A DNA stretch of 64,000 nt from contig JAQGDQ010000121.1 in NCBI GenBank assembly GCA_030141605.1, positions 124,001 to 188,000 on the forward strand. Direction: 5' to 3'. The notes beneath the pieces were generated by a model, which worked only from the letters and a program-made list of their open reading frames with translations, did no database searches and had not been told where the DNA came from. The position numbers were made by a program, and so were the translations under genes. Shown piece by piece: positions 38,001-52,253 of the stretch. This DNA comes from Tubiluchus corallicola. Its lineage: Eukaryota > Priapulida > Priapulimorpha > Priapulimorphida > Tubiluchidae. Position 1 is the first letter of the stretch. Each line of letters begins with the position of its first letter.

Positions 38001-41000
38001 AGTTTGGCACGGTTGTTGCTAGAGTGTTTCGTGTGCTTGGCAAGCAACAAGGTATTTTAATACAACTTAAAGGAAACTTTCAGATTTGATGATGATCATC
38101 ATTATTACGGAACATTTGTGTTTTTTTACTACATAATTCTTTCGTCTGACATATTTCGTGTAAGTGTTTTTGGTTTTATTTTGCTGATTGTACACTTTCC
38201 TGTTTTGGCTTAGCTTCAGTAACTTCAGTGACAGCATTTTGGTACTAAGACAATGTTTTAATGTTTATTCTGCAGATGGAGATATGGGTAAATGGAAGAG
38301 GTTGTGTTGTGTACCATATTTTGTGCTTGTTCTCATCTTCTACTTTGGTATCCTCACTGCATTAGTTCTGCTGCTTCAGTTTGGCATCCAGCACAGTTTG
38401 CACATTAATGCGGTTGTGATTACGATTGGATGTTGTGTGTTTGTTATGTTGCTAGGCAATGCGGTCACTTGGTATAATTTGTTTAACGCATTGTTTTGGT
38501 CGCAAGAGCACCGAGTGTTGCAGGCTGCTGATGATCTGCCTAAGATTAAAATGGAAGGTATGGTCATTTTTATTCACGTATATTTTTGTTTGCGCTTCCA
38601 CATTTTAAAAACAGGCAGAATGAACTGAAAAGCAATGAAACAACATAACTACTTGTTTTGCATTTATTGGATGATATAAGCCTGTTACAACAAGTTATAG
38701 TTAGGAACAAGTATAAGCAGTTATTTATTTTTTAATTGAAATTTTGTTTGTGAAGGTTTTCTGCAAAAATTGAAAACAGAGGTTGATCTGATGATACGCA
38801 TGGTGAAATCTATGGATGGATTCACTGATACACAAACACGTCTGGTTGTTATTATTGATGGACTGGATAGCTGTGAACAGGAAAAGGTTATACAGGTAGG
38901 TTTGCTAATTACTGTTTATGTTTTTCTTCTGAATGACACACTTTCCATTGTTTGGATACCTGGAACTTTAATCAAGTCAGTTGAATACATAGTCTATAAT
39001 TCAAGACGTATTTAGTAGACTAGATTGTATCATTGTCTCATCTCAGCGATGTCATATATGTAATAGCATGAGTGAAAACAACTTCTGCAGACTCCAAAAC
39101 TGTACTAAAACTAAGCTGAGACAATCGAATTTCATTATTTTATGTACCAGATTCAATGTCATTATAAAAAGGTGTATGTGATGTATACCTAAAAAATACA
39201 GAATTACAGACTATATTTGATATGACCATTGTTTGGGATGTAATCAGGCTTTGAATGTAAAACAAGAAAATAGTGCCATATAATCCACAATAAAGCCCAG
39301 AGTTGTAGTTTTTAATTAGAATGTCCAAGTTGTATTACCCGTATTTTTGGTATATTTTTTACACTTTTTGGTACTGATATGACAAGGGTTGGGGTTATCA
39401 TAAATTTATATATATATATTCGTTTTACTGAACTTTATTTTGCTGTTAATGCATGTTCTTTCCAAAAAGCAGTTACTGTCTAGATAAGGAGGATGATTCC
39501 AACCTCACAAACCTGATGGATATAATTTTTTGGGTAGAAATTATCATGTGTGATTTTCTTTTTTTAAATATTGTTTTAATTCATAAAGAAGTGTCTTCTT
39601 TGCTTATTGCAGGTTTTGGATACTGTTCATCTGTTATTCACCGAGAAGGATACGCCGTTCATTACAGTTCTGGCCATAGATCCACATATTACTACTAAAG
39701 CCATAGAGAAGAATCTACACCAGGCTTTTCATGAGTCAAGTATTACTGGGATGGATTATCTGCGCAACCTGGTGCACCTTCCATTTTACTTGCAGAATCC
39801 AGCATTGGCACGACAAGTATGCATACATCATTTATGTAATCTGCTGTCTATCCAAAACAATCCAATTGTCTATGGCAAATGGCCTAAAAGTTTTTATTTT
39901 TTCCCCTAGATGTTTTAGGGCTATTAAAATAATTTATTAAGCTAAAAATAACTTCCGAGAGGATCAAGCTGATTTTTTTTATTCTACATTTTATCTGAAT
40001 CTAGAGAGCAACCAAAAACAAAATGTTGAAATGTTGTCGCATTTTACTTTTACTTTTTGCTACAGGTTTGTTAAATCATTCTGTAAGCTCATTTTTATTA
40101 TTAATTGTTCTCTTCAGTTAAAGAACAATGAAACTTTATTTTAGATGATAAAAATTTATGGTATTTCATTTTCTCTGAAGCTGTACATCATCAGATGTAA
40201 CCTGACAGAGTGATCGATATATAAACTGTTTGAAAAGGTAGATGAAGACCACGTCTAGTTTTTGAAAAGTCATACGTTGGTCACACTTTCTTGTTATGCT
40301 ACTAAAAATTTGCCCAAATTTTATATTATTCTTGCATTCATTGTTTGTTTGCTTACTACTTATACAGGTGAAGACATTACAAGGTGAAAATCCTCATGAA
40401 AATCGCATAGGTAGCATTAGCGAAGAACGCAAGGTACGAATGTTGTTAGTTCTTATTTATACAGAAAATTATGCTTTGCTTAGTTACTTTTATTACCAGC
40501 TTGTTTTGGCAGTTTGCAATAAAGTGCTAGTTTTTAGACTTCTATGCAGAGCCATCTTGAATTTATTACTGTACAAAACTGTATGATGACATTTTTATGT
40601 GTCAGGTTGCTTCTTGTTATTTCTCAGTTTTTTCTTTTTATCATTTGCATTTGATTTAAAATTAAATTTTGGCATGTGAATCTGTAATTTGTTAATGCAC
40701 TGAGACTTTTATGTAGTTATGCAGTTTTTGCTTTTCTGTGTGCTTGCTTAGCATGTCTACATTCACAAAGGAGAGCAGTTTAAAATACTGAAATAGTAAT
40801 AAAGAACCCTTTTAAAATTCCATTACCGTAACTTAGATTTGAGCTTATGTTTATGCCCTGGCTAGAACAGTTTCCAACTGTACGTCTTTTACTAACTTTT
40901 ATCAAATCTTTCTAGTAGACAAAAATATGAAGGAAAAACTATATGCCTATGAGGTTTTCTTAAAAGTCAGACCCTCCTAAAAGTAAGTGATGTATAGGGA

Positions 41001-44000
41001 AAGAAAGGGATTCTTGGAAAATTGAGTTATTTGGTGCTTGTACTTCAACGATTTGCAAATTTGGTTAATACAGTATACAATATGAGGACTTACATATAAT
41101 ATATATATACGTATAACGTAAGTATAGCAGGTACCTCATTGTAAGATTTGCCATCAATTTTTTCTAGTTTGTACTGCGTCAGGATACCCTTACATCATCT
41201 ATGCATTCAATCACTGATTATGCTTTTCGTGGAAAGAAAAAGCAACGTTATACAAGGGCCAGCTCAGCCGGTGCTAATATGAGCCATCCCATGTCAGGCT
41301 GGGACATTAACAAGATGGTAGGAACACACGACTATTTCAGCGATACAAATCCTCGGAGCATGCGTCGTCTGATGAATATTGTCTACATAACTGGTATAAA
41401 AGTTAAGATATGTTTTATTTTGATCATACCTAAACGTTTTTACTTTGCTTAAACTAGTCTATATATTATTTGCTTCACATTCCTCTTACTCCTTATCTGC
41501 TTCACGTTTTGTTAATGGGAGGTCTTTAGTTCTGTGTAAAATCTCACTGTTTTAACGAACTTGTGACGGTGTTGCAAAACTAGATTCGAAAACTAAGACA
41601 TTAAAATATCAAGACGAGAAAATGTTATTCTGAATTAAAAATTTATCAGAATTTGTCTTCAAAAAATGTTTCATTTTTGGGTGCATTTTTTATTATTATT
41701 TTGCAACTGTTTTTATATGATAAAGTTGTTTAGTTTTTCATTTTTCTTAATAAAAAATTGTTTTGAGTCTAACTCATGAACTGATTCAGTGCAGTTGCTG
41801 AAGTACTATCAAAGCCATTTTTAATGTTTTCTTAGGTCGTTTGCTGAGAGCATTTGGTCTAGAGTTTCAGTGGCTTCGGCTGGCTTCCTGGCTATACTTG
41901 ACTGAACAATGGCCGTATCGTACATCGTGGATCATTATCTATTATGAAAACAATGATGAAAGCTTAGACAACAGCACAACCCTAAAAGCAATTTACGACA
42001 AGTAAGCTGTTGCTTCTGAATGACAGTTTGCTAAATGGATCATTGCTTGCTCACCATTAATACCTTGTTAAACTATAAATGAGCTGAAGATGGGATGGCT
42101 TTATGAAGGCTAGTGCTTTTCTAGAGCTCATTTATAGTATAAATAACCCTGTTAAAATCATTTGAAGGTTTAAAATGTGCTGCGACGCATCTCTTTGTAT
42201 TTTTGAAAAATTTTGCTTTTCGTTAATTTAATAATAATATATAGTACTCATATTAATGTATAGTACTCATATAATATGCCCTACAATGATTTGAAGCTCC
42301 CAAAGTTGAATTTTTATAAGAAATACTAATAACTAAGCATATCTATTTGCGGAACATGTTTATCAAATGTTGAGGCAGATAAAACAATGGATTTACTGTT
42401 TTCTGTTTACTAAACTTTAGTTGAGTTTTTAAAATCTTCTGTAGGGTTGTCTCAAACATACCAACATCCAAGGATGTGGAACCTCTTTTAGAGATAGACA
42501 GAAACCAGCGAAAGTTCGAAATTTTCCTCACAGGACACACCCTAAAGTTGACAGTGGGTGATCTGCGCTTGTTTCTTCCATTCGCTATTAACATGGATCC
42601 ATATTTGCGAAAAATAATAAAAGGTAAGACAATACAAATTAGCAACAGGTTGATGAGTTAAACATGATGGCTTTTGGTGAAAATTATTCAGAAGTTTATG
42701 TTTATTTTGGATCCATGTTTTTGGTCATCACTTATCATAAGCTGAACATATTCACTATGCTGCGTAAACGTAAAAATGATCGTTAACAACTTATCAGCAA
42801 AGCCTTAGCTGTTTCCATGGTACTGAGATAGAAAGTCATCCATGTTTTTTGCAACACATTCTTTTTCAGTTGTAATCACGGTGAATGCACATTATCTGTT
42901 TTTGTGTTGAGAACATACGACACAAATAGAAGATTAACATGCCTTATAAATGAGTGTTTAAATTAATTGAGATTTTCAGTTATCCCTGCAGTCATACCCG
43001 GGGTTAACACTGATAACGAGAGCATGGTATATAACCAGTATGACAGAAGAAACTAAACAAACTGTTAAACCAAGAAGCAAAAAAGTTAGCCAATAGGAGG
43101 CATTAAGAAAAATCCAGAAATAAAATAAATGGAAATATTCATTTTGTAGAAAACCTGAGCATGCAGGATACAAAGAGTTCGATGAATCTGTACACTGGTC
43201 CTGATCAAACTTACAGTCCTTACGGCATTTACCCACCTAAAACAAGCTATCATCCTCTCACTTCACTTTATTCGTCATCGCCGATTACTGCACCAGGAAT
43301 GAGGAAGACTTCGGTTTGTAATTTTTCATTTTTAAGGTATTTAAAGAGCTGTGATGATACTTTCATTGTTGCTAGTCCATTGACTTTTTGAAACTACTTG
43401 AGCCATCACTTTAATATTAGAATAAAATAAAACTGTCAAGTGTAAAATTCAGGAAAGTTACCGAAAAATTATGAGAAACAAAGATTCAAGATTATTTTTT
43501 GCCAACTTATGATATGCATCACATAAATATCCCTTGTTTCTGACACGTAGTAATGTTGGGAGTTTGCATTTCACCTCTATAATTTGGCTGTTCTTGGTTT
43601 ACCGTCACACCTAAATTAGGCTTCTTGCTCCACAATACTTTAGTAGCTTCTTGAGGAAAAGGGCACATGTAAGAGATGCACTCACTTTGCTAAACCAACG
43701 ATTACATATGTTACTTACAAAATGATTAGTAAGGACTTATTTCATGATAAATTTTTTGATTAGGCATATTCACCATATGTCGGAGTACCTGGAGTGCCTC
43801 CAGCTCCACCGGGAGTGTACAACCCACAGCTAAATTTTCCTGGTCAGGGTTATCCAGTACCCCTTCAAGCCACATCTAGTCATTTGCTGGTTCAGCAGCC
43901 AAACATGTATGGTGCGGCCGCATCTCGTAGTCGGAGCACAAGTCCATGCGGAACATTTTCTGGAGATGCTACTCCAGCGTATCCAGTGAAGGTTAGTTTT

Positions 44001-47000
44001 TGTAAGATGGACTTACCTTTAAAGTTAATACGCAAAATTGTTCATAAGTTGTCTAAGCTTGTTAAATGCAATTGTTAGTTTTTGGGACATTTTAGCGAAA
44101 ATTTTTTCTAAATTATGTGGAACTCGAAAAGTTTCTTAATGGCTACCTTTTATGGTCACGGTTTTTATGTTTGCTAATTTATTTGTAAGCGAAATTATGT
44201 ATTTCCTTCTTATACAGTGAAAGTAAGTATGTATTGAATAAGTTCTATAATGGCATACAGGTCTATGGTCCATAAACTCTTCGGGCCCTTAAAGGAAAAA
44301 AGTCTGAGAACCTCTGTTTCACATGAAGAGTGAAGACAAAAAAATAATTTAGTAATTTGTATTTAACTAAATTAATTTTTTTTGTCTTCACTCTCTTCAT
44401 GCAAAACGGGTATCCCAAGAGTTATCGGACCATCGACCCTTACCCCATTACAGAACTTACTCACTAGATAGAACAAACACAGGATAGAATGGTAACCTAG
44501 TAAGACTAAATAAATATGTAATGGCATCTCAGTGGAATTTCAAATGGTTCAGATTTTAATGACTTTACTCAGAGGTTAAGCATTGCATCATAAACTTACT
44601 ACATTTAGGAAAGCAAAAAAAGGAATTTTTAGTTTTAATCTACTCATCAGGTAATGGAAGTTAGGTGACTGTAAACATCAACCACCAATACTCAAAATGA
44701 ATTGCAGCTTCAATTAAAAATAAATTCCATATAAAGATACATACAGGAAATATGAATTCCACTACAGACAAAACGCGATGAATAGGCCTGTACATAGATA
44801 CACAAAAACACAATTATACGGCATATAAGACCACTCAAATCTGCTGTTTTAATGTGAAGTCGCGAACCGTACTAATGCACCACATTCATCTATAGCAATT
44901 TTCCTGCTCCGTAGAATGCAGATTGAAGACTAAGTACTAATAGTACTTTTTGCTAGTCATTCAAGTACCCCTGTAAAGTGTCCTGTGAACCCATCTGGGA
45001 TTACAAACACCTCATCGAGATCTCATCTCAAACTAACAGATCGAGAACACCTAGTGTAAAGAGACAAGATTCATTTTGTTAATTTGTAAAAAAGTTGTCA
45101 CAGAGAAAAAATGCAGGGCACAAATTTGGTCTAACGTTTAATTTGTGTAGTTCATCTGGGATCAATTTTTCTTATCAGAATTCAACACTTACTAATTCAA
45201 GTTGCAGATTTTTGCCTATCATTGTGTGACGATTGCCGTGTTGAATTTTTTACAGCTTTTTACAACTAAACGTCTCAGTCTGATGACAGTAGGTGATGTG
45301 TATGATGCATTTGCTGCAATAGAAGGAGTCAGCAATCTAGAAAATGCCAAAGAAGTTATGTTTACTAATAACATCAGCGGAAAGGTATGTTTTGCGATTA
45401 TGTTTACTGCCAGAACATGTATTGTATTAACTTTTTATATACTGAGCACATTATTGTCTACACCATAACACATTGGTAGAAAATAAAAGTGATGGATGGT
45501 CTAATAAACGTTTCCGCCTGCATTAAAAGAATTGACCTTGTAGTCCATTCAAATATTCCTGATTTCTCTTTCTAATAATTATTTTTCACTCGATGTTTTT
45601 AGCCTAATGTTGGCTTACATCACATAATTTTCTTATAGTAAAGATATCCTTGATTTTCATCAGACCTATTTTCATTTTCGTAAGCCTTTCTAATATTAGT
45701 ATTACTATTTACCAAATTTTATGCGCATTTGATTTCTCACATTCACATATTGCTGCAAAATTTGTTGTCTGATCTTTTTTGTCACCAATAAGTCGGAACT
45801 AAAATCTTGTGTTAAATAATAATAACATAACTGGCCATGTGGTCCATAGTGTCAGCTGTAAGAATGATTTTTATAGGTAATGAACCCTGTCCAAGTAACT
45901 GGCAATGTTTACACCCATACCTTTACTTTTTAATATGAAGTACCGGTACTGTGATAACAAGATGTGAGATGATTTTTGTTCTGATAGGTTTGTAGAGAAG
46001 TTTTTGGTACCATTTTAAATGGTATGTTCAGGCTGCAGAATCGAATCCATAATCTTTCTCACAGAAAGTGAGAATGCAACTTGATTGAGCTGTTCTTGGC
46101 AATATGAATACATATTCAGTTTGTTTACTGTTTATATTTTTGTTTACCGTTACTCTTTCTAGGTTCTTCTTCATTGCAATCTTGACGAGTTAAAAAATGT
46201 CATGGGATTAAATTTTGGTGATTGGGAATTGTTTCGGCTGATGATTTTAACTCTTCGTGATCAGGAATTTATCAAACACGACAGTGCTGACACCGGAATA
46301 AGTATGATAGTTTTACTACATCAGTGTTAGTATGTTTTAACAGTACAGTAATTTGGCAGTACATGATAATGTCCAGACCAGGAAAATTACAACTCAGTGG
46401 GATCTGACTTTGAAATGTCTGTTAAGTAAGTTTATTTCAAGAGTATCATTTGAATTTAGGTTTAGAAGACAATGAAGCGGCAGATGCAGCCACACGAGTC
46501 AAATTTTTCTTTGGAGAAAGAGGCTTAAAACGTAGTGGATCTCAAACAGCATTCAAACCAGTAGCCCCGAAAGCCACTCCATTGAAACCAGGTAAAATCT
46601 TATATCGCAGTATCTGTTAATTGATCAGATATATACCACAAATAAAAAATTCTTGCAAATAAGTGAAATGATATGTAGAAGCATTGGTATTTGCTAATGC
46701 AGCACAGTCTTCTGTAGCAAGTAACAAGTATTGCACATGGTACACATTTTGTTACGTTAGTGCTGTTAAACAAGACACCGTTGTTCCATTTGTTTTGTTG
46801 TTTTGCTTGTTAATTTAGTACCTACTTTAGTTTTACACTGCCAGGTATACTTATATTCAGTTGTGTAATCCAAACAAAAGTATTTGTTGTCAAAATCTGA
46901 TACATTACTTGATATTGTTGTGGCACACTTTTTTTAACCTCTAGCAACTTTCATATTTTTTCAGCTTTTGTACAACAGTATTGTCTTTACTAATGCTTAC

Positions 47001-50000
47001 AAATCATTTGAAAGCTTTACTGCAAAGTTAGAAAATAACGAGAGGTAACCAAATTCCATAACAATCACTGGATTAACTGTTGACTCTGTTTCTTAATGGA
47101 GAGAAATATAGGGAAAGTTACGGTACTGCTGTGTTATAAATCGGCAAATCTGGCAAATAGATGTTTTCCCTAGCTTATATTCGTGAGATAATACTCTCAC
47201 CATTGGCCGCCCCTGATCAAATTTTTTATCATTTTATGAGCTGTGGAGACTGTTTTAATGTGTCTATCATTATACCAATTCATGGAATGCAAAATAGGGA
47301 CCGTAATTTTCAGGAAGCAGCAATAGCACACTGGCATGAGAAGTAAAAAGTCACAAACTTGAGAGAATTCATCATATTATTCACTCACAGAAGTGTGCAA
47401 TATAACTAGGTCATCTGGCCAGAAACTGTTTTTAAAGTGTGCGTGTGTATACACTCTTGCATACCTATGGTCACCTTTGCAAATGAAATTACAGAGTTTT
47501 AGGATAGTTTCTCAATAAATTATTAAGCAACTTGTCGATTAGTTTCAGAACCAAATGACTGCGATTGAGAGTACTTAAATATCAATGCCATAGTCAGATT
47601 TTTTTAAGCTGAAAACTTGTGTAATGAATTGCTAATGAGTTAGTAACTTTCCCTGCTGCATTTTTTAGGAATCAAATAAAATAATTTATTATGAAATTTT
47701 GTTGCACATTTTGAAGTTGTGAGTGAAAAACGGGCAGTTTGCATTATTAAACTTTTCGTTAACCTTTTCACGAAATTTGTGTAGTTTTGATTCCATTGTC
47801 AAGGCCTTTGCTTAATTGTTTAGGTGCAGCACGTGATAGTATTGATGATGCTGGTAACGAATCAGATGTTTCATCTTTAGCAAAGGAAGAGCCTGATAAT
47901 GAAAACAACGTGCAACCTCGCCACCCTTTTGTGCGCCAGGATTCTATTGTTGGGCAGGTAAGATCCTGTCGGTCATTTGTAGCTATTGGACTAACTTTCT
48001 ACACCCTAACCACAATGCAAGCTTGTGACTGTAATGAATAGTGAAATAAGTATTTCTCTCTGTTGAAAACAGAAAATCTGGCTGAAAATTGAAACAAGCT
48101 AAGCCCAAGATTATAAACTCTTCAGCGCCACAGATGAAAATTTTGGATGTTGTGGTGCTTTTTGGGATTCTTTAGACATTTTACACTTGTTGTGGATTTT
48201 GCTGTGTGTAATTTAGCTTTTTCTCCTCTGCCAAATGGTGGTGGTTGGTGATCAATTTTTCTGCACTAGGTATTTTGATCGTTCATGGATTTGTGTAAGT
48301 TGATAACTTAATCTGATAACGACTTTCAGTGTTATTTACAGGTGAAGTGAATATTTCTAGCTATCTCATCTCCATTTATGATCAGCAACATTTTCATTTC
48401 AATACCTACTTGATACTAGATTGTCAGTTGTAGTCTATAAACAAGCGTAGTTTGTAGATTTTTGATTTCGCCATCAGAAATTGTAAATTTTTACAAGCAT
48501 ACAGTCACATTGTATGCTCAGCTTTGAACCACATTGTACTTCACAGTCAATATGAATGTCATGTACCTGCTATTCAACAGACAATTAACTCACTGATCTT
48601 CACTACTTGCTTGAACCTTTGCTTATTGTAAAGCTAAATTGCTCCTAAATATAACATTTTTTTCCTAAATTATTTTAGGTTGGTTTAGAGAGGAGCATGT
48701 TGCTGAGTGCTCTGCAGGAACGTTTTTGTTCTTCTCCCATCAGCGGAGATGAGGAGGACGTAGGTGGTGAAGATGAGGAACTAAAAGCCATCAGTACCTC
48801 TAAAGAACTAGAAAAAAACAGACAAACCGTTGAAGAAGAAAGGGTAAGCATAAAATGTTTTTTGAAAGTGTTGCCTATTGTTCTAGTACTTTAATAGATG
48901 CTTGATTCTAAGAATTGCTACTAAGGTACGGCCTGAGAAGATGGGCATAAAAGAAAACCTCTTCCTTGCTTTTCTTCGTTTATTCGGTTATCTTTATTAT
49001 CGTTAATTTATTCATTTATTTAATTTTGTTAGTGATTATCATATTTGATGGACTGGTAAGTACTTTGTTCATAAATCTGCAAATTTCTAGTATTTAAACT
49101 TGTTAAAAATTAGATTCTTGTGTCAACAGCATAGACACCAAACTTGACCAAAAGAAAAGAAATGTGATGGTTTTTTTATTTTTCATACAATTCGGAATCC
49201 TGCAAGTGGCATTCCAGCATTCAGTGGCAGGTCCTTCTCAAATCATAGTGGTCATGGTGGCGTAGTCTGCCCCATGATCAAGGTTGTGCATCTGAGATAA
49301 GCCACTGAACCTGCTTAGGTATTATAGCCATGTTCAAATGTGAATACATCTTTCCTGTATGAGGTGAACAGTCCAAATCAGCACAGCAAATGGAATCACC
49401 TAGAGCAAGAATAAAAATGGTTTACTTATCCACTCGCATAGCAATGTTGCACCATCTGAACATTGGTAGCCAAGATGCTGCTGCTACCACTGCGCCATGC
49501 ACCTTGCCTAAAAGGATTGAATCTGAATTTGAGCTGAGGACCTTTTGGTTTAAAAGTCTAATGTCTTTTGCAAGGATACTAGGTAATCATGGCATTGGAC
49601 TTGCAGTCCACAAATCTTGGGCCTACCGTTGAAAACCATGTTGGCTCCCAACTTCTTCACATTTCCCCCTTTTGGTCAATTTTGGTTACCATTGTCACCA
49701 GTATTTTATAACTTTCGATAATGTTGCAGAATTCAAGTACAGTAGTGACCGTCTCTCCTCCAACTCCAATGCTTAGTGAACAGTTACCGAGAGATGTTCC
49801 TCCTTATCGGGCCCCAGAATCTCAATTAGGAAGACTAGAAAAACCAGTAGCAACCCAGAAAAAGACTGATCTAACTCTGGAACATAGCAGCACGAGCAGT
49901 TCAGATGAAGATGAATTTGTTTATCAGAATCGCACAAACACTGCAAAGCGCTCTAACTTTGCCTCCGTTAGCATGGATGCTCTGCACAAGATTAAAGACA

Positions 50001-50299
50001 AGATGCACAAGTTTGTGGGTTCTCCACGTCACTCTCAACAGTACGGCTCAATTGCATTGTCAGACATCGAAGCTGACAAATCTCAGGGAGTAAAAACTGA
50101 TGAAACAGGGTCACCAAATGCGGTCACGCCACCCAGTCTCAAGCTCACACTTTCAGAGTCTGATCATGGTTCAGCATCTGCAAATGAACATGATCGTGCA
50201 TTTAGATCTCTTAGTACTATTGATTCGTCGGAGGATGTTTCAAATGAGAAAAGCAAGATAAAAAATGGAAGTTTGAGTATTGACTTTCCTTCTGTTTAA
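32002..50299 (+). CDS. KIDINS220: KIDINS220/ARMS, complete 24-exon gene (1616 aa)
   Basis: Membrane scaffold that in vertebrates couples Trk/ephrin receptors to MAPK signalling. Exons: 32002-32115, 32688-32885, 33239-33337, 34092-34190, 34391-34489, 34899-35736, 36253-36432, 37046-37199, 37906-38051, 38276-38557, 38756-38895, 39613-39816, 40368-40433, 41168-41393, 41836-42001, 42445-42623, 43150-43313, 43764-43991, 45256-45384, 46163-46301, 46460-46591, 47824-47957, 48679-48843, 49730-50299. They total 4851 nt with every phase consistent. Ankyrin repeats span about residues 40-425, ending [19 protein letters not shown]. The KAP NTPase follows, with Walker [12 protein letters not shown] (about 465) and Walker [10 protein letters not shown] (about 766-774), and two pairs of membrane helices (about 497-541 and 652-707). 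Then come a proline-rich stretch (1064-1194), a SAM-like domain (1195-1283) and an acidic/serine tail. Human is 1771 aa. The end, DFPSV, lacks the vertebrate PDZ-ligand pattern. Confidence 0.95.
36480..36600 (+). repeat. Degenerate ACACTACA/GTACACTAC repeat
   Basis: A run of imperfect units such as CTACACTACAC, AGTACACTACTC and GTACACTACG in KIDINS220 intron 7. It is an eroded short tandem repeat with many local palindromes (GTAC, TACGTA). Confidence 0.7.
42068..42145. repeat. Short foldback sequence in KIDINS220 intron 15
   Basis: AACTATAAATGAGCT near 42070 is mirrored by AGCTCATTTATAGT near 42127, with about 45 bases between. The stem-loop could be a tiny MITE remnant. No target duplication was recognised. 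Confidence 0.5.
44240..44316 (-). mobile_element. hAT-type transposon end fragment
   Basis: On the minus strand this begins CAGAGGTTCTCAGACTTTTT, which resembles the CAGNGGTTCTCAAA termini of many animal hAT elements. I found no partner terminus, so it is a solo end in KIDINS220 intron 18. Confidence 0.4.
44322..44400. repeat. Near-perfect inverted repeat (hairpin) in KIDINS220 intron 18
   Basis: An arm starting CATGAAGAGTGAAGACAAAA is repeated in inverted form ending TTTTGTCTTCACTCTCTTCATG (two halves: TTTTGTCTTCAC and TCTCTTCATG), with a loop of about 12 bases. The arms exceed 30 bp with few mismatches. Confidence 0.8.
45985..46105 (-). mobile_element. tRNA-derived SINE-like element
   Basis: On the minus strand an A-box-like ACAGCTCAATCAAGTTGC is followed by an anticodon-arm-like TCTCACTTTCTGTGAGA and a B-box-like GGATTCGATTCTG at tRNA-like spacing. 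The cloverleaf is imperfect and it lies inside KIDINS220 intron 19, so a SINE or tRNA pseudogene is more likely than a working tRNA. Confidence 0.5.
49440..49640 (-). mobile_element. Degenerate tRNA-SINE-like sequence in KIDINS220 intron 23
   Basis: The minus strand shows GCATGGCGCAGTGGTAGCAGC (A-box-like; two overlapping parts) and, separately, AAAGGTCCTCAGCTCAAATTC (B-box-like; read in parts). The order is not that of one tRNA, so two fragments or a rearranged SINE are possible. Confidence 0.3.
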
Positions 50300-50784
50300 C
50301 TCTATCTCAGTTGGTAAATTCCTTTATTTCAGCCGTTTATTGATTGTTTAATAGTTATTTATTACTTTTGTGTATTAGTTGCTATGTTTTAAGTGTTATT
50401 TACTATGGCATAGATGTAATTATTTTATTGTTTACTTATTTATTTTATACAAAGTTAGATGTTTTTTACAGTGATGTGATACAGTAAATTCTTTTTGTGT
50501 TGCTTATTTCATGCTTTTAATTCTAAAACCTGGAAAGCAGATCTATTGTTCACTGCATGGTCTATGTGGCACTACAAGGAGAATAGCTGATTGTTTGTGA
50601 TGTGTACTTGGCTGAAAGATAAGCAGTGCTCTCCATTAAGTTAATGGATAGGTGAATCCCAGGAAAAATTCTTCTGCAAGTAGTTTATTTTTTCCTGCTG
50701 TATGAAATCTATTTATTTCAAAATTATCGTAAGCGTAACTTCATTTTCAAACCAAGTGAATTTACACGGTTTTCTGGCTATTAA

Positions 50785-51873
50785 AAAGCAGTGCTGAAGG
50801 CATTTGTAATGCTAAGCCCAATTCATAGTCTTGTTTCAATGCACTGTATGCGATATATGAAAACAATATTAGTAACGAGATACGGCGTTCCAAAGTTTTA
50901 GCATGACGTCACTGGTATTTCGTACTCTGCTGGTTTATCATTGCAGTGTCGTCAAATTTTCTGTTCTCTGATCATTTCTGCTTTTTAAATGTCTCGCGGC
51001 TAGAGTGCCAGTTTGCCTTGGGCCACTCATATAATGCTTCTGACAAAGACTGATCATTTTTTCGTTCTCCGAAGGTTAAAATTGTAAAAGAACAGTAGAT
51101 TCCTAGGTGTGATCGACGACAAAAGAACTGGACACCAGGCAGCATGACAGACTGTGTTTCCTGTATTTCCAATGGCAATTTCTGAGCCTGAACAGACCGG
51201 GTATACTGTCTAGTTCGAAAGGAAAAAAACTGAAACCTACTGCTGTTCATTCGCTCTGTGGCTCTGTAGGTCTATGTGTGAACAGAAGACATGGACAACC
51301 ACTGAAATTACAACTATTTCATTCATTTGCACAAAAGTCATGAGCTGTGTAAGCCTTAACTAAAGCGTATTTGATTAATTGTAGGCTAAATCCGAAATGC
51401 TTTTGTGAGTTGCAGTAGTAATAATAAAAGAATTATTATCGCAAAAATGCTCGAAAATTGCTTTTTATCAAATTTAACCTGAAAGGTTAATTATTACGTT
51501 TAATTACTGTGCTTGTGTTAATCTAGAAGGCCTGGGTAGCAGCTCAGTTGTAGATCGCAGATTTGATTTGCAGAAGTCCTACTCAGCTCACTATTATTCA
51601 TTAAGCCTAATGGAACGCCTTCAGGTCTCATAATTTCCATAGCTACAGTTTAATAAGTAAATAGACTGTCTCTTTACTTAATATATTCCTAGACTATTTT
51701 TGTCTTCTGTGATGTGTAATCTGGTGTAATTTGATAAATTCAGCGAGAAAAATTTTGGTCCATATAATTTTTGTGCATACCCGCATTGTTGAACGTGTTA
51801 GAGATACCGGTGATGCCAATCCAATTATACATGTAGCTAATTTTTGCCCGTTCAAAACTTTTCGTCAGTTTTT
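50785..51873. mobile_element. Family A inverted-repeat element, copy 3 (reverse orientation)
   Basis: The reverse complement matches 13001-14300 along most of its length, from AAACTGACGAAAAG at one end to CTTCAGCACTGCTTT at the other. It lies just downstream of the KIDINS220 stop codon, either in the 3' UTR or beyond it. It is slightly shorter than copy 1 because of internal deletions. There is no transposase. Confidence 0.7.
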
Positions 51874-52253
51874 AAATATGATGTAGTCATCAGCAATGTC
51901 TAAACTGCATTTTGACATCAATAATATTTTACTTTAACATTACTCTTTACAATTAATATTTCAATGCTTCAGGCTCTTACTATGGCTAAAAATATGTGTG
52001 ATATTATGACTATACATTTATTTAGGAGCTTTTGAATAAGATTTTCTTCAATTTGAGTGGCAGCTAAGTAAACTGCTAATTGGACAATAGTATAAATGTG
52101 TGCATTTTTAAATATTTCCATTTCCACAAAATTTATGCTGTGTGACCTATTGAATACAGTTACACAATTTTGTTCTTTGTTAGTTACATTATGTAGTCCT
52201 TGTCACTTACATTGATACATTTATTATCTTTATTAGTAGTACGTCACTTAAAT

